The notes beneath the pieces were generated by a model. It made no database searches. It was not told where the DNA came from and saw only the letters and a program-made list of their open reading frames with translations. 46,999 nt of DNA from a virus. The DNA is taken from the IMG/VR virus record IMGVR_UViG_3300035703_000148, positions 1 through 46,999 of that record; one strand, written 5' to 3'. Below are positions 12,873 to 19,191 of the stretch, one piece after another; positions within the stretch are counted from its first letter, which is position 1, and each line of letters starts with the position of its first letter. Position numbers and translations under genes: made by a program.

Positions 12873-13571
12873 CTAAATTCTTTCGGACTGCTTGTGTACG
12901 ATTTCTCCAACGATGTAGCACTGATCCGTCATTTGCTTGCGCGGGTATTTGTGCTGATTCGGGTTGTCACTACATAGCCACCATGCACCTGCATCGCGTA
13001 GCAGGCGCTTGATGACAAGCTCACCCTCATAGTTCACAGCAAAAACTGTCCCATCCTTTGGAGTAGTGCTTGCAGTGTTGACTACAACCGTATCTCCATC
13101 ATATAGCCCCGGCTCCATACTGGAGTTAATCACCTTGGTAGCAAATAGTTTGGCTGGTACTAGCCCCTTGCGCTCATACCACTGGCGTTTAAACACCATT
13201 GGCGCAGCATCTTCGTCTGAGTAATCTACACCAAAGCCAGAAGCGCCGGCCGACAACTTGAATTTGACATGCCGAATGGCAGGGTAGTCAGGGTTGTTTT
13301 CGAGGTCTATTTCTTGTGGCTGGCCAGAAGGATTCATTTCACCTTGGCCGCTGACGTCTACTTCATTGGTCTCGCATTGCAAATACTCAGGAGTAACGCC
13401 AAGAATCTTTGCAAATGTAACAACATTTGAGCCGTAGCCTCTTGTCCCAACTTCAATGTTACCTATTGCGCTCTGCACAACTCCAACCTTTGCGGCTAGA
13501 GCAGCTTGAGTAAGGTTCGCTGCTTTTCGCAGTCGACGCAATCTTTCACCGATTGTTTCATTCATAGTCAT
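12873..13571 (-). CDS. CI-like repressor with S24 (LexA-type) autocleavage domain
   Basis: This 232-aa repressor has an N-terminal XRE helix-turn-helix at residues 5-63 (RLRRLRKAANLTQAALAAKV ... AIGNIE) and a C-terminal peptidase S24 domain at about 105-228. The nucleophile is Ser151 (NSSMEPGLYDGD) and the general base Lys188 (VIKRLL), 37 residues apart as in LexA. A cleavage loop with an Ala-Gly bond (SAGASG, 107-112) precedes them, so RecA-triggered self-cleavage and SOS induction are expected. It probably starts at ATG 13571 (or 13565); neither has a Shine-Dalgarno. The PRM-like -10 box ends at 13581, so the message is nearly leaderless. Confidence 0.92.
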   Translation of the reverse strand: MTMNETIGERLRRLRKAANLTQAALAAKVGVVQSAIGNIEVGTRGYGSNVVTFAKILGVTPEYLQCETNEVDVSGQGEMNPSGQPQEIDLENNPDYPAIRHVKFKLSAGASGFGVDYSDEDAAPMVFKRQWYERKGLVPAKLFATKVINSSMEPGLYDGDTVVVNTASTTPKDGTVFAVNYEGELVIKRLLRDAGAWWLCSDNPNQHKYPRKQMTDQCYIVGEIVHKQSERI

Positions 13572-13577
13572 AAGTAA

Positions 13578-13591
13578 ATCACATAAGTGAA
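13578..13591. promoter_or_regulatory. Operator OR-a
   Basis: ATCACATAAGTGAA (CAC-N4-GTG). It overlaps the -10 box of the repressor promoter (13581-13586), so binding should shut cI off; this is the expected Cro or excess-CI site. Confidence 0.65.
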
Positions 13592-13609
13592 CCACTATGG
13601 TGTTGACAA
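13581..13609 (-). promoter_or_regulatory. PRM-like promoter of the repressor
   Basis: On the minus strand TTGTCA (13609-13604), 17 nt, TTATGT (13586-13581). The predicted start near 13574 lies about 3 nt before ATG 13571. The -35 box overlaps that of the divergent PR promoter. Confidence 0.55.
13591..13604. promoter_or_regulatory. Operator OR-b
   Basis: ACCACTATGGTGTT (CAC-N4-GTG), in the spacer of the repressor promoter and touching the -35 of PR. The centre is 13 bp from OR-a and 22 bp from OR-c. Confidence 0.6.
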
Positions 13610-13631
13610 ATAAACACTAAAGTGATAAATT
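13603..13631 (+). promoter_or_regulatory. PR-like early rightward promoter
   Basis: Perfect TTGACA (13603-13608), 17 nt, TAAATT (13626-13631). Operator OR-c occupies the spacer. The predicted start is at about 13638, one base before the cro ATG, so the message is probably leaderless. Confidence 0.75.
13613..13626. promoter_or_regulatory. Operator OR-c
   Basis: AACACTAAAGTGAT (CAC-N4-GTG), inside the PR spacer. Repressor here should block the rightward early operon. Confidence 0.68.
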
Positions 13632-13638
13632 TCGCGGC

Positions 13639-13815
13639 ATGAATATTTTGGAAGTCGCAATCAAAGCAGAAGGAAGCGTTAACGGTCTTGCGAAAACGCT
13701 TGGCGTTAAGCAAAACGTCATAAGCAATTGGCGCAAACGTGGCCTGCCAAAGCCATGGGACATAGCTTTGTCTCTCAAGTATGCGATTCCTAGCAAAACC
13801 AAAGAGGCCGCATAA
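13639..13815 (+). CDS. Cro-like repressor (YdaS/Cro HTH), 58 aa
   Basis: MNILEVAIKAEGSVNGLAKT then LGVKQNVISNWRKRGLPKPW. This is a compact helix-turn-helix protein in which GSVNGLAKTLGVKQNVISNW is the DNA-binding unit and RKRGLPKPW a typical Cro/YdaS continuation. It is divergent from the repressor and the first gene of PR, the position of cro. It should bind the CAC-N4-GTG operators and commit to lytic growth. No ribosome site is present; the ATG lies next to the predicted transcript start. The next gene starts at the base after its stop. Confidence 0.85.
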   Translation: MNILEVAIKAEGSVNGLAKTLGVKQNVISNWRKRGLPKPWDIALSLKYAIPSKTKEAA

Positions 13816-14028
13816 ATGGGAAACCACAACACCACAGAAATCCGCTTTACCGTGGATATAGGCGCTGTAGCTGTATTGGATGGCTACTGCCAAGCAACCG
13901 GCAAAGACCGAACGAATGTCATTCGTGAATTGCTGGAAAAGTGGAGTGCTGAAACTTTGCATGTCTCCACTTTAGTTTGCCGGGTTGCCGGTCGCAATCC
14001 GTTTGCATCGGAGGGTAATGGGAAGTGA
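13816..14028 (+). CDS. Ribbon-helix-helix DNA-binding protein
   Basis: This 70-aa protein has TTEIRFTVDIGAVAVLDGYC (beta strand and helix A) followed by QATGKDRTNVIRELLEKWSA (helix B), an Arc/MetJ-like fold that dimerises on DNA. The last ~25 residues look unstructured. Immediately after cro, it may be a second regulator of the early or replication genes, comparable in position to lambda cII but of another fold. Confidence 0.75.
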   Translation: MGNHNTTEIRFTVDIGAVAVLDGYCQATGKDRTNVIRELLEKWSAETLHVSTLVCRVAGRNPFASEGNGK

Positions 14029-14180
14029 CTCCAGCGCAAACCACAAAAAAGCTGACCGCAGCCGAGCGTATCGCTCGCATCCTGCGCGACAACCGCAATT
14101 CACCATTCTGCCTGCCACTAGGCACAAAGGCAGATGCAGCTAAGACCGCCCGCATTCAGGGCAAACCCCTAAGAGGCTGA
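14025..14180 (+). CDS. Small protein, 51 aa, GTG start
   Basis: GTG 14025 overlaps the upstream stop (GTGA) with GGAGG 10 nt before it. The protein begins MTPAQTTKKLTAAERIARIL and ends QGKPLRG, with a single helix likely in between. No family is recognised. It ends 1 nt before the next gene. Confidence 0.5.
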   Translation: MTPAQTTKKLTAAERIARILRDNRNSPFCLPLGTKADAAKTARIQGKPLRG

Positions 14181-14181
14181 G

Positions 14182-14427
14182 ATGGACTTTAACAAGGACG
14201 CATTGGGCTACTTGATTAGCTTTACTCGCAAAACAGGCGGCAAACCATTTAGCGCGGAGCAAGTAACCCTTGCAGCCGTGAAGGATGGCATTGCACCGCC
14301 TGACCTGCGGCAATGGGGAAAGGTGTTCAGCCAAGCAGCGCGGGATGGATACATCAGACGCGCAGGGGTGGCATTTAGGCGGCAGATGGGCAACGGCACG
14401 CTAACCCTTGGATGGGTTGCGGCATGA
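14182..14427 (+). CDS. Winged-helix-like protein, 81 aa
   Basis: Begins MDFNKDALGYLISFTRKTGG and has FSAEQVTLAAVKDGIAPPDL and WGKVFSQAARDGYIRRAG, followed by a beta hairpin (GNGTLTLGWVAA). This looks like a small winged-helix domain seen near replication genes of several phages; function is unproven. It overlaps the next small gene by 4 bp. Confidence 0.6.
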   Translation: MDFNKDALGYLISFTRKTGGKPFSAEQVTLAAVKDGIAPPDLRQWGKVFSQAARDGYIRRAGVAFRRQMGNGTLTLGWVAA

Positions 14428-14522
14428 GTTTTAACCAGATGGCTATCTCGACGGAGAGAAAAGGCGAATCCCGACCGCCCTGCCAGTCTGTTTTCAGTCG
14501 GGCATTTTCGGGGATGAAATGA
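14424..14522 (+). CDS. Possible 32-aa peptide coupling two genes
   Basis: MSFNQMAISTERKGESRPPC to ...SRAFSGMK. Both ends overlap neighbouring genes by ATGA, so it could act as a translational relay between the 81-aa gene and the DUF1376 gene. No family; the peptide itself may not matter. Confidence 0.4.
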   Translation: MSFNQMAISTERKGESRPPCQSVFSRAFSGMK

Positions 14523-14755
14523 AGTCTTACACACACAACATTAGCGTGTATGCAGCACAAACTCGCCATCTATCAATGATTGAGCACGGCGCATACAGGC
14601 TGCTTTTGGATATGCACTACAAGAATGGTCTGCCATTGGGGTTAGAAGGCATATTCCGCAAAACAGGGGCACGTACAGAGGCAGAGCGCGAAGCAGTGAA
14701 CAACGTACTGCAAGACTATTTTGAGCGCACACAAAATGGGTGGGCGCACAAATGA
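14519..14755 (+). CDS. Stand-alone DUF1376 (YdaU-like) domain, 78 aa
   Basis: SYTHNISVYAAQTRHLSMIE, HGAYRLLLDMHYKNGLPLGL and NNVLQDYFERTQNGWAHK match the N-terminal domain of the next gene (IGDYAAHTSRLSLMEDLAYR, MLDAYYLAERPF, VLNKFFTRTETGY). DUF1376 proteins occupy the replication initiator position in many phages. This copy ends just after the domain, with a normal stop overlapping the next start. It is either a duplicated regulatory half or a decaying copy. Confidence 0.75.
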   Translation: MKSYTHNISVYAAQTRHLSMIEHGAYRLLLDMHYKNGLPLGLEGIFRKTGARTEAEREAVNNVLQDYFERTQNGWAHK

Positions 14756-15561
14756 ACTACTTTTCCTTTCACATTGGGGATTATGCAGCGCACACCAGCA
14801 GGCTGTCGCTGATGGAAGATTTAGCCTACCGCAGAATGTTAGATGCGTACTACCTAGCTGAACGTCCGTTCAACGGGAGTTCAGCGGACGTTGCGCGTGA
14901 GATAGGCATGATGGAGCATATTCAGGCTGTTGAATATGTGCTTAACAAGTTCTTTACCCGCACAGAAACGGGTTACATGAACGCACGTTGTGAGCAGGAA
15001 ATTGCCAAGTTCCGCGACAAGAAAACGAAGGCTTCGAACGCTGGTAAAGCATCCGTTGAACGGCGGCTTGGAAAAAAGTCAACGGACGTTGAAAAAGTTT
15101 TAACAGACGTTCAACTAACCAAGAACCAAGAACCAAGAACCAATAACCAAGAACCAATAAATACAAATACAAAGCCGCGCAAGAGCGCGTTGTGTGTTGC
15201 AAAGCCGGATGAGGTTGACTCAAAAGTTTGGGAGGACTACCTCCAAGTTCGCAAAACCAAGCGCACACCCCTAACCCCAACCGCCTTGGATGGCATCAAG
15301 CGGGAAACGCAACTGGCAGGCATACCACTGGAGGCAGGGCTTCGGATTTGCTGTGAGCGCGGTTGGGTTGGCTTCAAAGCCGATTGGGTAGCAAACCAAC
15401 AACCCAAACGCATCGCACAAGCCGAGAGCTTTGCCGAGCGTGACGCAAGGACACGAGCAAACCGCATGGCTGAGTTTGCACCCTCCGTAGCGGCGCGTAA
15501 TGCCAGCGTATTCACAACCTTTGACTTGGAGGCTAATCATGTTGCCATTGCCTGCCACTGA
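14752..15561 (+). CDS. DUF1376 (YdaU-family) replication initiator-like protein
   Basis: This 269-aa protein has the DUF1376 domain at residues 1-85, then a basic Ser/Lys-rich region. A low-complexity Asn/Gln/Pro linker (about 120-140) is encoded by out-of-phase 7-bp repeats. The C-terminal half (VWEDYLQVRKTKRTPLTPTA ... GWVGFKADWV) resembles the DnaT/O-like C-terminal part of phage replication proteins. It corresponds in position to lambda O, with P-like next. It carries candidate initiator-binding repeats at 14861, 14883, 15081 and 15102. ATG 14752 overlaps the upstream stop. Confidence 0.75.
   Translation: MNYFSFHIGDYAAHTSRLSLMEDLAYRRMLDAYYLAERPFNGSSADVAREIGMMEHIQAVEYVLNKFFTRTETGYMNARCEQEIAKFRDKKTKASNAGKASVERRLGKKSTDVEKVLTDVQLTKNQEPRTNNQEPINTNTKPRKSALCVAKPDEVDSKVWEDYLQVRKTKRTPLTPTALDGIKRETQLAGIPLEAGLRICCERGWVGFKADWVANQQPKRIAQAESFAERDARTRANRMAEFAPSVAARNASVFTTFDLEANHVAIACH
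14861..15111. repeat. Four dispersed AACGGACGTT motifs (candidate initiator-binding sites)
   Basis: AACGGACGTT occurs inverted at 14861-14870 and direct at 15081-15090, with one-mismatch copies at 14883-14892 (AGCGGACGTT) and 15102-15111 (AACAGACGTT). The motif is itself palindromic at its ends. All lie inside the initiator-like gene and upstream of the 7-bp repeats. Confidence 0.45.
15117..15158. repeat. Six tandem 7-bp repeats, AACCAAG/AACCAAT
   Basis: Units run AACCAAG x3, AACCAAT, AACCAAG, AACCAAT with no spacing, followed by an A-rich tract (AAATACAAATAC). A period of 7 is not a codon multiple, so the repetition is not explained by a protein repeat. It is a candidate part of the replication origin. 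Confidence 0.55.
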
Positions 15562-16000
15562 CCGCCTTTTTGAACGCATGGCTTTGACCTACGGCAGCGC
15601 ATGGGTGCGCCAATGGGAGGGGTTGGATGCAAACACCGTGAAGTCCTTTTGGGCGCATGAGCTTTCACAATTTGCGGGTTGCTTGCAGAACATCGCTTGG
15701 GCGCTGGAAAACCTGCCGGAGCGTTGCCCTAACCTTGTGCAGTTCAAGGCGTTATGCCACCAAGCGCCAGCAGCCGTAAAGCCTGCATTGCCTGAGCCAA
15801 AGGCTGACCCTGAGCGCCTAAAGGCTGAACTGGCAAAACTAGCACCGCTGGCGAGCGAAATGAAAGCGCAAAAGCGCAGCACGGACGGGCGCGAATGGGC
15901 GCGGTTAATCATGCAGCGATTCAATGGCGGCGAGAAGGTAAACCCTACCACCTTAGCTATGGCGCGTAATGCCCTGCGCCTTGAAGCGGAGGCAGCATGA
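15539..16000 (+). CDS. Replication protein P-like helicase loader
   Basis: This 153-aa protein begins MLPLPATDRLFERMALTYGS, then WVRQWEGLDANTVKSFWAHE and ENLPERCPNLVQFKALCHQA. These resemble phage P proteins that deliver the host DnaB helicase to the initiator at the origin. A strong GGAGG precedes ATG 15539, within the last codons of the initiator-like gene. The C-terminal part is helical and basic. I assign the family from this pattern and gene order; it is shorter than lambda P (233 aa). Confidence 0.7.
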   Translation: MLPLPATDRLFERMALTYGSAWVRQWEGLDANTVKSFWAHELSQFAGCLQNIAWALENLPERCPNLVQFKALCHQAPAAVKPALPEPKADPERLKAELAKLAPLASEMKAQKRSTDGREWARLIMQRFNGGEKVNPTTLAMARNALRLEAEAA

Positions 16001-16113
16001 TGACCCGCCACCAAGCCAATGAAATCCTCGACCTGTGGAAAGCAGGCGCAGCGCATTACCCGCAGGCAATCATAACCCTTGCGCTCTACATGACAGGGGA
16101 TATTTGCGGATGA
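15997..16113 (+). CDS. Small protein, 38 aa
   Basis: MMTRHQANEILDLWKAGAAH then YPQAIITLALYMTGDICG. ATG 15997 follows GGAGG and overlaps the P-like stop. Short proteins of this form (NEILDLWKAG...I..AL..TGD) recur in phage replication regions, with unknown role. It overlaps the next gene by 4 bp. Confidence 0.6.
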   Translation: MMTRHQANEILDLWKAGAAHYPQAIITLALYMTGDICG

Positions 16114-16286
16114 ACGCATACCAGCAATCCATTCTCAATCACCTGGTAAGCATGGCGCAGCAGGATAAACGCTACGCATGGTGGGCGGCAAAGAATTATG
16201 CACAGCTAGACCCGTACCAACTAGCGGATATGCCAGCACTATTGACCGAGCGCATGAAGCAACTACAAGGGGCAAAGCATGAGTAA
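16110..16286 (+). CDS. Small hypothetical protein, 58 aa
   Basis: MNAYQQSILNHLVSMAQQDK, then YAWWAAKNYAQLDPYQLADM. The start at 16110 overlaps the upstream stop. A helical protein, no family recognised, overlapping the nuclease-like gene by 8 bp. Confidence 0.6.
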   Translation: MNAYQQSILNHLVSMAQQDKRYAWWAAKNYAQLDPYQLADMPALLTERMKQLQGAKHE

Positions 16287-16596
16287 GGCACAAAGAGCCA
16301 AAGGGCGCAGAGGGCAGCAAATGGCAGGTGAAGTCCTGCGCGGTCGTGACTGGAGCGTTGCGGAATTGAACGCAGGAACGAGCGCAGAGGACTTCATTGC
16401 AGTTAGCCCCGATGGGGTGAGCTACAGCGTGGAGGTGAAAAACACGGTCAGCATTACTACCGCACACCGTGAACAGGCTATGCGCCAAGCCAAGGCACGA
16501 AAACTGCCTTGGATGCTGATGAGCCACATTGCAGGCACGAGCGCATGGCTGGTGCAGCGCCAAGGGTGCAAGCCGATTGTATGGGGTGGCGAATGA
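16279..16596 (+). CDS. PD-(D/E)XK nuclease-like protein, 105 aa
   Basis: A basic N-terminus (KAQRAKGRRGQQMAGEVLRG) leads to the nuclease-like core: Glu18 in AGEVL, Asp38 in AEDFIAV and Glu-Val-Lys near residue 52 in YSVEVKNT, followed by two helices and a strand. This matches small Holliday-junction-resolvase-like or archaeal-type PD-(D/E)XK folds found in phage nin-like regions. The substrate cannot be fixed from sequence. It sits next to NinB and the Ref-like nuclease. Confidence 0.65.
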   Translation: MSKAQRAKGRRGQQMAGEVLRGRDWSVAELNAGTSAEDFIAVSPDGVSYSVEVKNTVSITTAHREQAMRQAKARKLPWMLMSHIAGTSAWLVQRQGCKPIVWGGE

Positions 16597-17039
16597 GTGC
16601 ATTAACCATCAACCTATTAAATAGGCAGCAGGCGTGGGAAGCACTACAGGCGCGGGTGTACCCGTACCTAAAGGATGCACTGCAAAACGGTAAGCAGTTG
16701 GTAATGACGCTAAAGCCTGAAACACGGACGCAGGCGCAGAACCGCTTGATGTGGCCGATATTGACAGAGTTCAGCAGGCAGTTGGAGTGGCCTGTTAACG
16801 GGCAGCTAGTAAAGATGGAAGCCGAGGAATGGAAGGACGTTTTAACTGCGGCGTTCAAAGCTGAATCCGTGCGCTTGGCGATGGGGTTAAACGGTGGCGT
16901 AGTGATGCTAGGGCAGCGCACCAGCAAGTTTACAAAAACCGAGTTTGCCGAGTGGGTGGAGTTCCTGTACGCAACGGCAGCGGCGCGGGGCGTGAAGTTG
17001 CCAGCATGGGAAGAAATAGAAGATGGCTACCAAGGCTGA
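16593..17039 (+). CDS. ninB: NinB recombination protein
   Basis: This 148-aa protein shows the NinB pattern: KQLVMTLKPETRTQAQNRLM and WPILTEFSRQLEWPVNG, the WKDVLTAAF segment, then GGVVMLGQRTSKFTKTEFAE and the closing PAWEEI. NinB (lambda Orf) binds single-stranded DNA and replaces RecFOR in recombination. It starts at ATG 16593, overlapping the nuclease stop; the longer upstream frame is not needed. Confidence 0.92.
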   Translation: MSALTINLLNRQQAWEALQARVYPYLKDALQNGKQLVMTLKPETRTQAQNRLMWPILTEFSRQLEWPVNGQLVKMEAEEWKDVLTAAFKAESVRLAMGLNGGVVMLGQRTSKFTKTEFAEWVEFLYATAAARGVKLPAWEEIEDGYQG

Positions 17040-17286
17040 GAAGCGATACCTAGACCGTGTGGCAAGCCTGCAATGCGTACTTTGCGGGGCTTATGGGGTG
17101 CATATCCACCACCTTAGAGAGGGCGAGGGCATGGCGCAAAGGGCGCAGCATTGGTTGGCTATTGCCCTATGCCCCGACTGCCATACGGGAAGCGCGGGGA
17201 TACATGGCAACCGTAACCGCCTGCGGCTGCAAAAGGTGGACGAGATAGACCTACTGGCAAGAACGATTGAGGCATTGAATACATAA
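17023..17286 (+). CDS. Ref-like HNH nuclease (RecA-dependent nuclease family)
   Basis: This 87-aa protein has CVLCG, VHIHHLREGEGMAQRAQHWL and ALCPDCHTGSAGIHG. These zinc-binding Cys pairs and HNH-like histidines match the C-terminal domain of P1 Ref, which cuts displacement loops made by RecA. It overlaps NinB by 17 bp, fitting a recombination module. The length is that of the nuclease domain alone. Confidence 0.82.
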   Translation: MATKAEKRYLDRVASLQCVLCGAYGVHIHHLREGEGMAQRAQHWLAIALCPDCHTGSAGIHGNRNRLRLQKVDEIDLLARTIEALNT

Positions 17287-17297
17287 AGGGGCAGTAA

Positions 17298-17849
17298 ATG
17301 GCAAGGCAAAGTAAGTGCGATGCACTACCAGAACATGAACGGGCAAAGCTAATCGGCTTGATTGCTGAGGGCAGACCGTGGCGCGACCTGAGCGCGATTT
17401 TCAATATACCAACGGCAACGATTCACGAGTGGGCTTCACAAAACGGCTACACCCGCAACCCGACAAGTACCAAGCGGCTGCTGGTTGAGCAGTTGATGGC
17501 GCGACCTGAGCAACCCGTACAAACCGGACAAACCGAACAGGGGCAAACCGAACAAACCGAACAAGCCGAACAAACGGCTGTACACCGTCCAGAGGATATT
17601 GATGCGGCGGCGCGGGAGGATGCGCGGGATATGCGGCTAGGGCTACAGGCGGCACGGTTGGCGTTGCAGGTAAGCGCAATGGGGCTAAATGAAATGCGGA
17701 AGGCGGCAGTACCCGACTACAGGGCGACAAAGGTATGGAGCGAGTGCGTATCTATAAACGTGGCAACCATTCGCAAGATTCGTGGGTTGGATGACACCAA
17801 CACAGCGCCAGTCATAACGATTGAAAGAAGCTATGGAAAACAAAGCTGA
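17298..17849 (+). CDS. HTH protein with TEQ repeats, possible terminase small subunit
   Basis: This 183-aa protein has an N-terminal helix-turn-helix (ERAKLIGLIAEGRPWRDLSA ... TATIHEWA) at about 12-48, then a Gln/Thr/Glu repeat linker (TGQTEQGQTEQTEQAEQ) around 76-92, then a helical C-terminal domain. HTH plus a helical region upstream of the packaging genes is typical of small terminase subunits, but similar proteins can be transcription factors. A 9-bp repeat (CAAACCGAA-like) encodes the linker and could vary in copy number. Evidence for packaging is positional. Confidence 0.5.
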   Translation: MARQSKCDALPEHERAKLIGLIAEGRPWRDLSAIFNIPTATIHEWASQNGYTRNPTSTKRLLVEQLMARPEQPVQTGQTEQGQTEQTEQAEQTAVHRPEDIDAAAREDARDMRLGLQAARLALQVSAMGLNEMRKAAVPDYRATKVWSECVSINVATIRKIRGLDDTNTAPVITIERSYGKQS

Positions 17850-19191
17850 GATTGAATACTTGGGTATTGAGAATTTAATACCCTATGCGCGGAACAGCCG
17901 CACCCATAGCGATGAACAGGTGGCGCAGATAGCGGCATCCATCCGTGAGTTTGGCTTTACCAACCCTGTGCTGGTAGATGGCGAGGGCGGCATTATTGCG
18001 GGGCATGGGCGCGTTATGGCGGCGCGTAGGCTAGGGCTTGGTGAAGTACCGTGCATCCGTTTGGGGCATCTTACCGAGGCGCAGAAGAAGGCTTATGTGA
18101 TAGCGGATAACAAGCTGGCGCTGAATGCAGGTTGGGATGATGAAATGCTGGCGCTGGAGCTAAAAGAGCTAGAGGACATGGGCTATGACCTCGACCTGAC
18201 GGGCTTTAGCGATGAGGAAATAGAGGCGCTGGCGCTTGGCATCGGTGATGATGAAGCCGACATGGAGGGTAACGGTGAGGGCGGGGGTAACTTGTCTGAC
18301 CGCTTTATGTTGCCACCATTTAGCGTATTTAATGCGCGGGAGGGTTGGTGGCAAGACCGCAAACGTGCATGGCTAAATATTGGCATGAAATCGGAGCTTG
18401 GGAGGGATGCAAAGGCATTTGGTAATGCGGGCGCTACCGATGATGTAAGCAAAAAGATTTTATCTCAAAGTGATGGAATTAGCATATTTGACCCCGTACT
18501 TTGCGAGATAGCTTACCGCTGGTTCGCGCCTGTTGGTGGGGTTGTGCTTGACCCGTTTGCGGGGGGTAGTGTGCGCGGTATTGTTGCATCCAAGCTAGGG
18601 CGGCGGTATATAGGGCATGAGTTACGGCAGGAGCAGGTTACAGCCAACCGCGAGCAGGCAGGCGAGATATGCGTGGATGATGACCTACCGCCTGCGTGGA
18701 TATGCGGGGATAGCAGGGGCATTACTAGCACTTGCCATGATGTGCAGGCTGATTTAGTGTTTAGCTGCCCACCGTATGCTGACCTAGAGGTTTACAGCGA
18801 TGACCCCAAGGATTTAAGCACCCTATCCTATGCAGAATTTAAGGATGCGTATTTTGAGATTATCAAGAAATCCTGTTCGCTGCTAAAGGAAAACCGCTTT
18901 GCCTGCTTTGTGGTGGGCGATGTGCGCGATAAGCACGGCAATTACTACGACTTTGTGGGGGATACCGTGCAGGCGTTCCGTGATGCGGGGCTGCACTACT
19001 ACAACGAGGCTATTTTAGTAACCAGCGTTGGGACGTTGCCTATTCGTGCTGGCAGGCAGTTTTCTATAGCGCGGAAGTTAGGCAAAACACACCAAAACAT
19101 CCTTGTCTTTGTTAAGGGGGATGGCAAAAAGGCGGCGCAAGCCTGCGGCGAGGTTGATGTGACCGTACCCGATGAGTTGGAGGTTAGTTAA
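17833..19191 (+). CDS. ParB-like nuclease domain fused to DNA methyltransferase
   Basis: This is a 452-aa fusion. Residues 5-135 are ParB/Srx-like (IPYARNSRTHSDEQVAQIAA, then GGIIAGHGRVMAARRLG). Residues 155-452 are an adenine/cytosine-N-specific methyltransferase with SAM motif I DPFAGGS at 240-246 and catalytic motif IV SCPPY at 311-315. Such proteins modify phage DNA, probably protecting it from host restriction; the recognition site cannot be read off. ATG 17833 follows AAAGAAG; a TTG at 17821 is possible. It overlaps the upstream gene by 17 bp. Confidence 0.88.
   Translation: MENKAEIEYLGIENLIPYARNSRTHSDEQVAQIAASIREFGFTNPVLVDGEGGIIAGHGRVMAARRLGLGEVPCIRLGHLTEAQKKAYVIADNKLALNAGWDDEMLALELKELEDMGYDLDLTGFSDEEIEALALGIGDDEADMEGNGEGGGNLSDRFMLPPFSVFNAREGWWQDRKRAWLNIGMKSELGRDAKAFGNAGATDDVSKKILSQSDGISIFDPVLCEIAYRWFAPVGGVVLDPFAGGSVRGIVASKLGRRYIGHELRQEQVTANREQAGEICVDDDLPPAWICGDSRGITSTCHDVQADLVFSCPPYADLEVYSDDPKDLSTLSYAEFKDAYFEIIKKSCSLLKENRFACFVVGDVRDKHGNYYDFVGDTVQAFRDAGLHYYNEAILVTSVGTLPIRAGRQFSIARKLGKTHQNILVFVKGDGKKAAQACGEVDVTVPDELEVS

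Noticed and set aside
15117-15158. CRISPR-like array
   Set aside because: The units are 7 bp without spacers, lie inside a gene, and no cas gene is nearby.
17519-17576. CAAACCGAA-type repeats as a regulatory array or origin
   Set aside because: The 9-bp units keep codon phase and encode a TEQ linker, so a protein repeat explains them.
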